DNA of 64,000 bases from contig CM037588.1 in NCBI GenBank assembly GCA_021018995.1, forward strand, positions 139,807,725 to 139,871,724. The letters run 5' to 3'. The notes below the pieces were generated by a model, which was not told where the DNA came from, ran no database searches, and saw only the letters and a program-made list of their open reading frames with translations. Below, piece after piece: positions 44,633-55,672 of this stretch. The DNA comes from Chloranthus sessilifolius (Eukaryota > Streptophyta > Magnoliopsida > Chloranthales > Chloranthaceae). The position numbers and the translations under genes are program-made. Each line of letters starts with the position of its first letter. The first letter of the stretch is position 1.

Positions 44633-47600
44633 GGTTTAGAAAATTGTTTTCACAATCTATGTCTTGATCAATGTTGTTGTTTTTACAATGAGACCGATGG
44701 GCCCTAAGTTCGAGGAGGGCATAGTGGAGGTAGAGCAGACAGTAGAGAGATTCCCCGAGGGATGTGCCGAGGTCACGTCATGGGCTTAGAGTTTCTCCCC
44801 AACCAAATGTGGTTCCGGTGGGACCAAGAGGAGGAAGAAGAAGAAATGAGGAGAGGATGGAGCAGGTGTTGGAAGCATTAGCTACCAACGTCGCTCAACA
44901 AACAGCTGCGTTGGCTCAACAGGCAGCTAGACCACCCCATCAGCCTAGTGGGTTTGCGGAGTTTAGGAGAATGAGACCTCCTAACTTCTCGGGTCAAACG
45001 GATCCCATTGAAGCGGAAGGATGGATTGAAGAGATGGAAAAGCTCTTCGAGGTGCTACAATGTAGTGATGAGGAGAAAGTGCGTTGGGCCACTTTCAAAC
45101 TTGATGGTGACGCCGGACCATGGTGGAAGTCGGTGTCACAAAATCGACAAAGAGAATTCCCTCACACTCCTTGGACATGGGAGGAGTTCACGGAGGTGTT
45201 TTACCACAAATACTTCCGAAAATTGTGAGGCATCATGGGAAGTGAAGTTTATAGAATTGAGACAAGCGCCATGTCGGTGAGAGACTATGGAGCAGAATTT
45301 GTGAGTTTGCTCCTCAGCATGTAGCCACAGAATTGATGAGGGCCAGAAAGTTTCAACTTGGCCTTAGACAGAATCTACAAAAGGACGTCGCCATGTGGGA
45401 AATGGAGACGTATGAGGGAGTCATGGCCAAGGCTCTCATAGCTGAAGAGGAGAACCAAAAACAATTTTCTTGGAGGGACAAGCAGACGAGAGAGAGACCA
45501 TTTCAAGGGCAATCTCAGGACACGGAACAAAACAAGAGGGCTAGGTTTGCTAGACCTCCGAGATACCCTACACACTCTCGGTGATATCTTGGTCCTAGTT
45601 CCTACCGAGGCGGCGGCACCTACTTCTTCTAGATCATTCGGACCCATTTGGATCTTACGGTAGCGGGGCCTCGGTGACCTAGGATCTCATCCTTTACTCC
45701 GGTAGTGGTTTGTGCAAAGTGTGGGAAACAACACAAGGCGGAGGATTGTAGGAGAGATCTGGGGCATGTTTCAGTGTGGCAAGATGGGCCACTTGGTTAG
45801 GAATTGCCACGAGGAGAGTAAGGGCGGACATGATCGGTATCAACACGAGATCATCTCGACCAATAGTCCACGAGTCGAGCTTATGCAAATCCACCCATGC
45901 GACATCGACGATGTCATCAAGGTATGATTTGAGATTCAATGAATGTGGTTTAGTGATATAACGAATTAAGAATTTTGAAAAATATGGAAATTGTTGAGTA
46001 ATTATGATGTAAATAGTATATGTATGCATGCATAGTTAAGGCGTTGAGATAACATTGAAATTGGCGTATAGGTGAATGAAATTGTATAGGAGTTGCGACA
46101 TTTGCTTTCACAGAGCACGAGCCTAGATAGATCCAGGCTCTACGCACTCTTTCATCCGACCTCAATTTACTAAGAAATTGGGTGCCACTCCAGAACAGTT
46201 AGACTTTATTTTGTGATTAGTCGGTTCCCACAGGTAATCTTGTGAAGCAGCTCACCGTGTGCAAGTCGATGATAGTGGCGGTGGAAGAACACTTTGATTA
46301 CATTGGATATGAAAGGATTTGATGTCATTATGGGAATTGGCTATCGCATAGCGCAAGTGTGGATTGCCTTGGAAGATAGTGGTTTTCGTCCACCTAGCGG
46401 CGGTCATTTAGATTCCTTGGAGAGAAATCTAAGGTGGCTCCGTTGATATCCATGATTGAGTGGAAAAGATGATGAAGAATGGATGCAGCGGATATCTGGC
46501 TTTTCTACAAGAACAACGGGAAGAAACCAATGTGCTATCCGATATTCACGTCGTGTGTGAGTATTCCGATGTATTTTCGAAGAATTGCAGATTACCACCG
46601 ATTAGAGAGGTTGAGTTTGCAATCAATTTGACTCGACACCTAACCAAGATTCTAAGGCACCGTATAGGATGGCTCCAACAGAACTGCAACAGTTGAGAGA
46701 GCAACTTCGTGAGGCTTGACAAAGGATTTATCCGCCAAGTGTGTCTCCTTGGGGAGCACCTGTTGTTTGTCGGAAAGAAAGACGGTTCAATGCGCTTATG
46801 CATTGATTATCGGCGATTGAATAAGTGACGATTAAGAATCGTTACCGCTTCTAGGATCGATGATCTATTTGATCAATTGCAAGGAGCGAGGTTCTTACGA
46901 AGATTGACTTGAGATCAAAGTTACCATCAATTACGGGTCAAGGTCAAGATGTGGAGAAGACGTCGTAACTAGATATGGGCACTATGAGTTCTTAGTTATG
47001 CCATTTGGATTGACGAACGCACCGCATCATTTATGGACACGATGAATCCGTATATTTAAACCACACTTGGACAAGTCGGTGGTTGTTTTCGTAGACGACA
47101 TTCTTGTCTATTCCAAGACAAAGGAGGAGCACGAAGAACATCTACATGTGGTTTTGCGGACCCTTAGAGAACACAAATTGTACGCAAAGCTCGGAAAGTG
47201 TGAGTTTTGGTTGAACCAAGTGAGTTTCTTAGGCCATATCGTCTCATAAAAGGTATAACGGTAGATCCAACAAAGATCGAGGCAGTTGTGAATTGGGAAC
47301 AGCCTAAGACAGTGACAGAAGTTCGTAGTTTTCTTGGTTTGGCAGGGTACTACAGGCGGTTTGTAGAAGGATTCTCTAAGCTATCGAGTCCACTCACTCA
47401 GCTCACAAAGAAAAACGCTAAGTTTGATTGACGAACAATGCGAGAAGAGTTTCAGAATTAAAGACGCGTCTAACTACAGCCCCAGTGCTAGCTATACCTT
47501 CTGGCAGAGGAGGCTTTGCTATCTATAGTGACGCATCATATAGTGGGTTAGGTTGTGTCCTCAATCAGCATAAAAAGGTTATCGCATATGGCTCTAGACA

Positions 47601-50600
47601 ACTGAAGGAACATGAGAAGAACTACCCGACTCATGACTTGGAGTTAGCAGCGGTGATCTTTGCTCTGAAAATTTGGAGGCACTACTTATACGGTGAGACA
47701 TTTGACATCTACACTGACCACAAAAGCCTAAAGTACTTGTTTACACAAAAGGACTTGAACATGCGACAGCGCAGGTGGATGGAGTTCTTAAAAGACTACG
47801 ATTGTTCCATCCAGTATCACCCTGGAAAAGCCAATGTGGTGGCGGATGCTTTGAGCAGGAAGTCTTCAGCTCAGTTGGCACATTTGATCACCAGAGTGCA
47901 AAGGTGGCATTTACTGGAAGACCTGGCCTTATGTGATACGTTGATTGATGTTAAGGGTTCAGGTTCTTTGATGGCCACCATTGTGATACGGCCCACATTG
48001 TTTGATAATATACGTAAGCTCCAAATGGTCGATGACGAGCTTATGACAATTAGAAGAGATGTGATCAATGGGATAAGGCCTGATTTTTCTATTAAGGATG
48101 ATGGCACCTTGCTATTTCGAGATCGGACGTGCATACCGGATACCAAAGATCTAAAAGACACAATTTTGGAAGAAGCGCACAAATCTACGTATGCTATACA
48201 TCCGGGTAGCACCAAGATGTACCAAGATCTCAAACGAAGTTTTTGGTGGAGAGGATTAAAGAAGGATGTATGAGTATATTTCTCGGTGTTTGGTCCGCAC
48301 AGGTGAAAGTAGACCATCGGAACTCAAAGAGTTTATTACAACCCTTGCCAAGTGCAGAGTGGAAATGGGAAGCCATCTCGATGGACTTTATTTTAGGATT
48401 ACCGAGTACACCGAGAAAGAACAATGCAATTTGGGTTATTGTTGATCGCTTGACGAATCCGCACTTTTCTCATCAGATCGGACTACAATCACATGACCAA
48501 TAAACTAGCCGAGTTATATTTGAACGAAATAGTTCGATTACATGGAATACACGCACAAGATCGTGTGTGATAGAGATCCTCTCAGATACGCCGTGATTTT
48601 GGCGACGGTTCCAAGAAGGCATGGGTACAAATTGGAGTTCATTTCGGCTTTCATCCTCGAGATGGGCGCGAGAGAGTGAACCGGATAATAGAGGATATGT
48701 TGCGAGCATGTATGTTAGACTTTCATGGCTCATGGGATCAACACTTACCTCTAATCGAGTTCGCAATAATAACTTGACTATCACGAGCATTGGGATGGCA
48801 CCTTATGAAGCCTTATATGGACGCCGATGCAAATCTCCATTGAATCGGGAAGAAATCGGCGAGAAGCTTGTCTTGGGACCGTAAATGATAGATAGTACCA
48901 CTAAACAAGAAGAGTAATACGTGATAGGTTGAAGATGGCCCAAAGTCGCCAAAAGAGCTATGCCGATCTTCACCGAACACAAGTGGAATTTCGTATAATC
49001 AATTACATTAATGATATGACCATGGTTAAAATTAAACTACAAAGGAATTGACCCTTGTTTTCGTGTTGGAGACAAGGTGTTTGTGAAAATTTCGCCAATC
49101 AAGGGCGCGCCATGCTTTGGGGAAGCGGAAGCTAAGTCCTCAGACATTGACCATTTGAAGTACTTGGACGGGTTGGCGAGGTAGCATATCGGATCGCTTT
49201 ACCATCATAGCTTAGCAAGCATGCATAACGATTCCACGTATCCATGCTGCGCCATTACGTACGCGATCCGCCTCACGTCTTGGATTTCCAACCGATAGAG
49301 CTTCAGGAGGATATGACGACGATTGAGGAACCGATCGCTATTTTGGATCGTCGACATCAAGTCCTATCGACCAAATTAATTCCACTGTGACTAGTGAAGT
49401 GGAGGAATCATTCTGACGGGCTACTTGGGAGAGAGTAATCAAATCCGTGAACAGATCCGTGATCTGCTCACCGATGAAAAGGTAAGTCTCGTTTTCATCC
49501 CGAATTGCCATAATTATAAATTGGTGTGAGCATATGCTTGACGAATTTATCTTTTGGAATACTCTATGTGGCGTGTATGAATTAGTAGTTTTAAAATCCG
49601 GACCATCAAATTAAGGAGATTGACCAGATGAAATGCAGTGTTACTGGCACCCGTGATCGATCTACACCAGTTGGTGATCGATCTACAAGGGACCCGTGAT
49701 CGATCTACACCAGCTTGGTGATCGATCAATGAATCGGGTTGGAACTTAAAGATTCCTTGGTGATCGATCACCAAGAGGCCGTGATCGATCACCAATGGAC
49801 GTTGAGTTATAAAAGAGGGGGGAACCCGAGGGGTCATTTGCAACATTCTAACCGCAAGAGACCAAAGGGGTTTTCGATTTTCGGCCTTCCTCAACCATTT
49901 TCGTTCGTTCTCCGGCTATTTCGTTCGTTCTCCGGCGCGATTTGAGTGTGCGTCGCCACATTCACCGGTAAATCTTCCGTTTCCTTAACTTTCGATTCCT
50001 TTTTCTTGCATTTCGCCCAAATCTAGACCATGGGACCACGCACGAAGAATCCTTCGCGTAAGGTACCCACATCCCGGGCTCGTACTCCGGTACCGCCTTC
50101 TATTCCAAATCCCCCGCCGTCCGTGCCACCCATGGCACCGGCTTCGACCTCTCCCCCGCCCGTTCTCGCATCCCCACCGCTCACTATTGAGCGTGAAATC
50201 CCCAACCCCCGGTGGGCTTCCAAAACCTTCCTGCCGGAATACGTTTTTGTGTCCTCACTATATGAGGACCGACCCGAAATGGCTTGGGCCAAGGGTTACA
50301 TACAAAAGCTAGGGCTTAAACCCTTACTCGCGCCCTTCCATGACCATTACTGCCCACGTATCGTGCGGCTTTTCTTTCAAAACCTCAAATGGGGTGATAG
50401 TCGCCATCGACTCGTCACAACCATCGATGGCCTTGAATATAAATTCAACCATTTCCACGTCGCGGCACTTCAATGCCCGTCGCGCATTGAGACCAGTGGC
50501 CTCGAGCCTCCTTACGTCAAGGAGGTACCCTATGCCGATGTGGTCACCAAGATGACCCAAGGCCAACACGGTAGGGGCCAAGCCATTTCTAGGGCCCAAC

Positions 50601-51687
50601 TACCTGATCGGTTGTGGATGCTTGATACCTACATCAAGTGTGCCCTCAACCCTTTCCTGCACAAGTCCTCACGGACCGGGGTAGTGCAACAGGCACTATT
50701 CTCCGCCTATGAGAACCGCTGGTTCTCTATGGCAGATCTGGTCATTGATGGCATCATAAATGCCAATGACCTGATGTCTGCGAAGGGGCGATCTGGAGCG
50801 AAGAAACAGATCCCCTATGCACGCCTCGTCACCAAGCTCGTAGAGCAGTATGCTGCCCTACGCGAGGCCTACGTCTTGGCTCCTCACGAGCCCCGTTTGG
50901 AAAACAACACTAGGGTCTTTCACCTGAAAGACTGGACAAAGAGCTACAACTTGTTGGTTGCGTCTTCCCGAGGAGGAAGAGGCGGCGAGCCGTCCCCCCG
51001 AGGGAGGTTCACCCTCTTTATGAGCAGTTGATCCCACGATGTGCCGCGACCACGAGGGCGAGACACCACAGAGACCTACCACGGCCCGAGCCATCTGTCC
51101 ACCAGCCCTGCTCCACCCCCGTCGATCGTCACGCTTGCCCCTCCCCACCGTCTTCCTCCGACACGCGTCAACTGCGATGCTTAGCGAGTTGGTGAGAGCA
51201 ATCGCCGCATCCACGTGAGCCTGGATCGCGGTGAGGCGTCCCAGGGACAGATGCATGGTCGTCTGGACTATCAGGCGGGGATGCATGGGCTAGTCATGCG
51301 GCACCTCTATGCCACACGTCCACGATGCATGCTCGCGCCGCCTTTGCAAGGTGGATCCACGCGACTATCATTCACCGCCGGGTCCCAGATCGACGCGATC
51401 ACGCTGCCCATCCGATGCTCCCGCAGTATTACGGAACTACTATTGCTTATTAGCCATTTATATGTACACGATCTCTCTAGTTATATTTCGTTGCATATTG
51501 CATATATTCTGTTCATACTTTAATTATTCTGCCTGCAATATATAAACTCCGTAAATCTTTTAGTTACCATGCATGACACTTAGATCAATTTCCTGTATTA
51601 GTTTAGCATGTGAGTCTTAAAACTACAAAATCCCTACGTACGCCTCTTAGACATTTTCGAGGACGAAAATTCCTAAGGGGGGGATAA
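44633..51687 (+). mobile_element. Family 3 internal region, copy 3 (fossil)
   Basis: Gag (about 44700-45900), protease (about 46080-46260), reverse transcriptase (about 46540-47430), RNase H and the start of integrase (one long reading, 47428-48273, with [20 protein letters not shown] and the integrase H-H part), rest of integrase (about 48280-48990), chromodomain part (about 49060-49480), palindromes (49650-49795), TATA box (49807), accessory frame (50030-51031 and beyond), purine tract (51672-51687). Gag and reverse transcriptase are the most damaged of the three copies while RNase H and accessory parts are the best kept. Broken at a dozen or more places. Confidence 0.85.
50030..51031 (+). 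CDS. Retroelement accessory protein, family 3 copy 3 (longest reading; fossil)
   Basis: A 333-residue frame from the ATG in GACCATGGG. Residues about 1-65 are basic then proline-rich (SRARTPVPPSIPNPPPSVPP). The core, about 70-290, has LPEYVFVSSLYEDRPEMAWA, then CPRIVRLFFQNLKWGDSRHR, LPDRLWMLDTYIKCALNPFL and IPYARLVTKLVEQYAALREA. After this come basic and proline-rich residues; a coiled-coil-like tail seen in copy 2 lies beyond. No enzyme motif, signal peptide or membrane segment is visible. From memory the core resembles the putative plant transposon protein group (PF20167-like) often found in plant gypsy elements; function unknown. It sits after the chromodomain, behind its own palindromes and TATA box. 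A homologous frame is in the family 2 element. The surrounding element is broken. Confidence 0.7.
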   Translation: MGPRTKNPSRKVPTSRARTPVPPSIPNPPPSVPPMAPASTSPPPVLASPPLTIEREIPNPRWASKTFLPEYVFVSSLYEDRPEMAWAKGYIQKLGLKPLLAPFHDHYCPRIVRLFFQNLKWGDSRHRLVTTIDGLEYKFNHFHVAALQCPSRIETSGLEPPYVKEVPYADVVTKMTQGQHGRGQAISRAQLPDRLWMLDTYIKCALNPFLHKSSRTGVVQQALFSAYENRWFSMADLVIDGIINANDLMSAKGRSGAKKQIPYARLVTKLVEQYAALREAYVLAPHEPRLENNTRVFHLKDWTKSYNLLVASSRGGRGGEPSPRGRFTLFMSS

Positions 51688-54182
51688 TGTAACGACCCCG
51701 AAAATTAGAACACGTGCCTGACTGCTTTGATCCGCGTGCCCGGCGCGGAAACCGAGGTTAATTTAAAAACTTTAAGGTTATATTAATTTAAATAATGTGG
51801 CACCGTGATGAGATGAGATCACGTGTGAAATTTCGTTTAGATCTGAGACGCGTAGAGGGTAGATGGAACACGTTGCGCAGAAGCAACTGTGTTCATACTT
51901 CACACCGGAATAGACACCAAGGGCAAAATAGAAATTTTGCTTGAGAGAAGTAGCTTATAGAGGAAGGATGGGGAGACAAGAGAAGAGAGACTTCATTCCT
52001 TCTTCTCCTTCATCACCTTGCCCTGTGTGCTCCATAGATTGGAGATTGATGCTAAGAAGTGTGAAAGAAATCATTGAGAGAGAGAAGAAGAAGGGTTAGC
52101 AAGAGAGAAGAGGAGAGATTCTAAGCTAGAGGAGCTAGACCTAAGGGTTTGAGTTACCTAGGGTTTGAGATTGTTGTGAGAGACCCTGATCTGTTGAACT
52201 GAGAGCCGAGGAATTTCTCGAATCCGCATCGAAGAGGAGCTCCGAGATCTAGGTTTTGGAAACCCTCTTTTCGGTCATTGCGGAACCCCAAGAAACCCAC
52301 GAACAAGGTGAGTTGTGTGTTAAATAAGGTTAAATGAGTAGTTTAAAGGGTAGGTTTATGATGTATTAATGGTGATTGCACAACCATTAATGGAGAGAGA
52401 GCAAAATGGAAGGAAAGGTGAACTCCATTAATGACACTTTGTCAGTTGGGTGATCGATCACCAAGGTGGTGATCGATCTCTGAGTTAGGATCGATCACCA
52501 AGGGCTGGTGATCGATCAATCAGATAAGTTTATAGGAAATGTAGAGTTGAGAAGTTGAGGCGAGGTGGTGATCGATCACCAAGGTGGTGATCGATCTACA
52601 ATGAGTCGTGATCGATCACCAAGGTGGTGATCGATCTACAAAATGTTGGTGATCGATCACCAAGGTGGTGATCGATCAATTTGTATAAAATTTATGTGGA
52701 CGAGAGGAGTTTTGAAGCTTCTTGTGGTGATCGATCACCGGTGGTGATCGATCTACAAAGGCCTGATCGATCTACAAAAGGTGATCGATCTACAAAGGTC
52801 TGATCGATCTCTGATGGGTGGTGATCGATCACTCACCCTACTTTACTGTCTTGAATTCATGAAGTAGACACCGGATATTGTCTTGGTAGTTCTCGACATT
52901 CTAACACTTAATGTCTTTGTGCATATGGTATAGGATAAACCGACGTCGAAAAAGCTTTGGATTTGCTTAGAAGATAAACCGATCCGAGGTAGGGAAAATT
53001 CAACTTAAAGTGTATCTAAATTTAATTGCATGATATCTTAACATCGTATTCTATCTCTCGATTTTGAAAGCATGCACGCATATGCATTAAACTCGATTCC
53101 GTATATCTCGATATACTGCTTCTTTGCATATGCTCTGATAATCTGCTCTGATAATCTGCTATGATAATCTGATTCATGAGGTAATAAGTATGTATTTGAT
53201 TTGAGGTTTAATATTCAGACGATCCCCACCGACTCGGCGGTATATCCGTTTCTTGCACAATGTGCAGTTGCTTGAAAATCCTCGGCAAAATATGCACTCC
53301 ATGTGTGGGGCATTATTGCATTCCTGAAAATTGTTCATTGAACGACGATTGGTTGGGGTTTCCTATCGGCACAAATCTGGCTACCACGTGATATATATAC
53401 ACGGGAGTTACTTAAGTTAGAGATATGTATGATTTAAGTCATTTAAATCTAATAAGCACAGCATCTTGCTAATTCCGGAGTTCAGTTTACTTTTGCCAGT
53501 TATGCATTCTGATTTCCTGCATGTTTGAGCATCAATCTATATCTGTTCAGTTTCGTTTCACTTGTCGATCTAAGATATGTTCTGCAATCATGTTTAATAA
53601 TTTAGATGTAAATTAATTGAAATTCTTCTACTGAGCTAGGATGTAGCTCACCCTGCTTTCTGAAATCTTTTTTTACGAGGTTGCGAGGTTCCCGTCTTTC
53701 GAGAGCGATCCGGATTATCGGCCGGATCCCGAGGCGGCGGAAGGACGAGGAGACAGACGTTCAGCGACGAGTTCTATCCTTAGCCTGGGTATTGATGCCC
53801 GACATTTTGTACTTTTGATCTTTTGGATTTACTGTGTGCCTGGTGGCCACCTTTGTATAAACATATGTAGTTCTACATTTATTTATTTTATGTTAGTCCA
53901 CATTCCATTTCGGAACCACTATCGGGAACCATTGTTTGGGTGATGTACGTCCATCACCGATGGTTCTTCCTGGTTCCTTTTTGGGAATGTGTATGTTCTT
54001 CCTTACATTTAAATATTGTTGACGTGTATTTAGTGTAGAAATTGGTTGACTCCGACTACAGCTGCTCGGATGTGTCCACCTAGCTTCCGCTATATGCGCG
54101 GACACGTGTGATCGATCCGGGATCATCCAGAGTATGATCCTAACGGCACGGATTTCTGGAGACGGAAATTCGGGCTGTTACA
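51688..54182 (+). repeat. Family 3 LTR 4 (outer right LTR)
   Basis: A 2495-bp LTR from TGTAACGACCCC to GGGCTGTTACA, followed directly by the target duplication ATGAC (54183-54187). Palindromes lie at 52450-52836 and the donor-like site at 52989. Its intact right edge shows the true LTR end and allows the ends of LTRs 1-3 to be placed. Confidence 0.9.
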
Positions 54183-54187
54183 ATGAC

Positions 54188-54706
54188 TGTGGTCACTTTA
54201 GGTGTGGAATAGTAGCCTTGTTGGCCCGCTTAATGTCGTTATAACCGCCATGCTAGTTGATCCAAACACCTCCATTCCAGTGTCGGTTCTTAGGCAGGGT
54301 GTGTAAGATCTAAGGTAACAAGTCAACAACAAGAATATGCAGGTTGCTTATGGCATTGCTCTTTGGTAGCCCTTGCAATAGCAGAGCTCACCTGCTTTAG
54401 TAAGTTATCATCCTCTTTGTCAGCATCCTGCTACCTGCTTTAGCAGGTATCCCTTCTCATTGATAACTCTTTGCATAGCAAAATTTTATGCATGATTTAC
54501 TTGTTTAGCAGTTCTACCCTCCTCTCTACTCACTCCTTGTCAGAGCTGATTTTATTTGCTCTGATAGGGAGCTAGTAGAGAGTAAAGAGAGATCGCTTCC
54601 AGTGCAGGTAAGTCCTCCGTTGCAGGGAGTTAGAAAAGAGAATGAGAATCAACTAAAGTGACTGAACTCTACCACGGCAAGGGCTAACAAAGAGTTATGT
54701 CATACC
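54188..54706. other. Spacer right of the array
   Basis: Begins TGTGGTCAC, the partner of GTGACCA left of the array. Contains imperfect repeats of CACCTGCTTTAGTAAG and CTACCTGCTTTAGCAGG words near 54390 and 54430. I recognise no gene; part may be upstream LINE sequence. Confidence 0.4.
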
Positions 54707-55083
54707 CAGCCTCAATCTCTGTCAAAGAAGTCTACAATTGGCTCAAGTCACCTACTATCCCGATTTGCTAATGGAAGAAACTCTAGAAGATCCCCGTACC
54801 TCCTAAGGAGTTCGTTTTTCATTGGGCAGCAACATGGAATGGGATTAAGACTAGAGATTTCTTCAGGAGCAGGTGCTTTGCACGCGGTTCCATCTCTTCG
54901 CGTCTTGTGCTTTGATTCACATGAGATAGCAGGGCACCTTCTATTCTACTGCACATTCACGGGCCTGATCTGGGCTAAGATCTTCGAAACGTTCGGGGTG
55001 CATTGCTGCATGCTCCTTTCTGTTGTAGCTTTCATTGACTCGTGGGGGGCCTGTCCTTACGGCCCTTTGGGATGCATCCTGTG
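54707..55083 (+). mobile_element. LINE 3' fragment, zf-RVT region
   Basis: Readable blocks are SVKEVYNWLKSPTIPIC, KIPVPPKEFVFHWAATWNGI, KTRDFLRSR and, in the next frame, RVLCFDSHEIAGHLLFYCTF followed by IWAKIFETFGV. This is the zinc-binding region found after the reverse transcriptase in plant L1-type LINEs (typical pattern: KxPPKVxxFxWxAxxNxxxTxDxLxxR, then C-x2-C, HLxxxC, W). The cysteine-histidine pattern here is partial. At least two in-frame stops and a frame change show decay. The reverse transcriptase core and endonuclease are absent, as is usual for a 5'-truncated copy. Confidence 0.7.
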
Positions 55084-55094
55084 AAAACTCTCTC

Positions 55095-55392
55095 TTCCAG
55101 CCTAGTGACAAATTTCGTTTTCGGCAAAATCTTAGTAAGTAGGGAGTCATTTCGAGAAAATTTTGAAAAGTTTCGAGAAAATTTTGGGGAGTACAAAAAA
55201 TATTAAATATAAATTATATTTAAACTTCATAAAATTTTTATTTATTATTTTAAAAATAAAAAAAATTAGAAAAAAATTATTAATTTTGTTAATTTTGCCG
55301 AAATTAATAAAATTTCAACGATTTTGGAGAAATTATCGAAATTTCGTTGAAAGTTTCGCCCGACCCCTGTTTCGGTAAATTTCAGAGAAATT
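55095..55392. mobile_element. MITE-like insert within LINE fragment
   Basis: A self-complementary, AT-rich stretch starts GACAAATTTCGTTTTCGG and ends CGGTAAATTTCAGAGAAA. It is made of TTTCGAGAAAATTTTG-like words and A/T runs. It separates two parts of the LINE reading. Short inverted ends (ACAAATTTC) are the only structural support, so exact limits and superfamily are uncertain. Confidence 0.4.
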
Positions 55393-55672
55393 TGTTGCTA
55401 TGCCTCATGCAGTGTTTCCAGCTATATGGATGGGGCAAAGTTTTAAAATCTTTCGGCGTAAAAGAAGGCCGGTGACCATGATTCAATCCAAGAGGACTGA
55501 GATGGCGATCCAATTGGCTTTGATGTTGCCTTTGTTTCACAATCACTCCAGATCGTATGTATTGCGGGATTGGCTGATCTCCTTGATCCGGGTTAGTTGG
55601 GCTGTTAGGTGGGGTGATGTTGGGATGACCATATTGGCTCCCCAGCATAACCCATTTGCTCTTCGGTTGTAG
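55393..55672 (+). mobile_element. LINE 3' fragment, terminal part
   Basis: The open frame PHAVFPAIWMGQSFKIFRRK continues through RRPVTMIQSKRTEMAIQLAL and LRDWLISLI to a stop at 55670-55672. It resembles the W-x2-W-x-x-R-x-x-R-I-F segment and tail that end plant LINE ORF2 proteins. This supports it as the continuation of the zf-RVT part on the other side of the MITE-like insert. A T-rich, not A-rich, stretch follows, so no poly-A tail is visible. Confidence 0.5.

Larger units (their letters stand above)
22948..54182 (+). mobile_element. Head-to-tail array of a Tekay/Del-like chromovirus, family 3
   Basis: Four LTRs of about 2.47-2.5 kb (starting at 22948, 32575, 42161 and 51688) alternate with three internal regions of about 7.1 kb, all on the + strand, with a period of 9.53-9.63 kb. 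The only target duplication is ATGAC at 22943-22947 and 54183-54187, so the whole 31 kb sits in one insertion site. Each internal region has a primer-binding region, Gag with zinc knuckles, protease, reverse transcriptase, RNase H, integrase, a C-terminal chromodomain, a palindrome cluster, an accessory frame and a purine tract. The chromodomain with long LTRs places it in the Tekay/Del group of Ty3-gypsy chromoviruses. All three copies are broken, each at roughly ten or more places. LTRs are near-identical over long runs, so the array is young. Confidence 0.85.
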
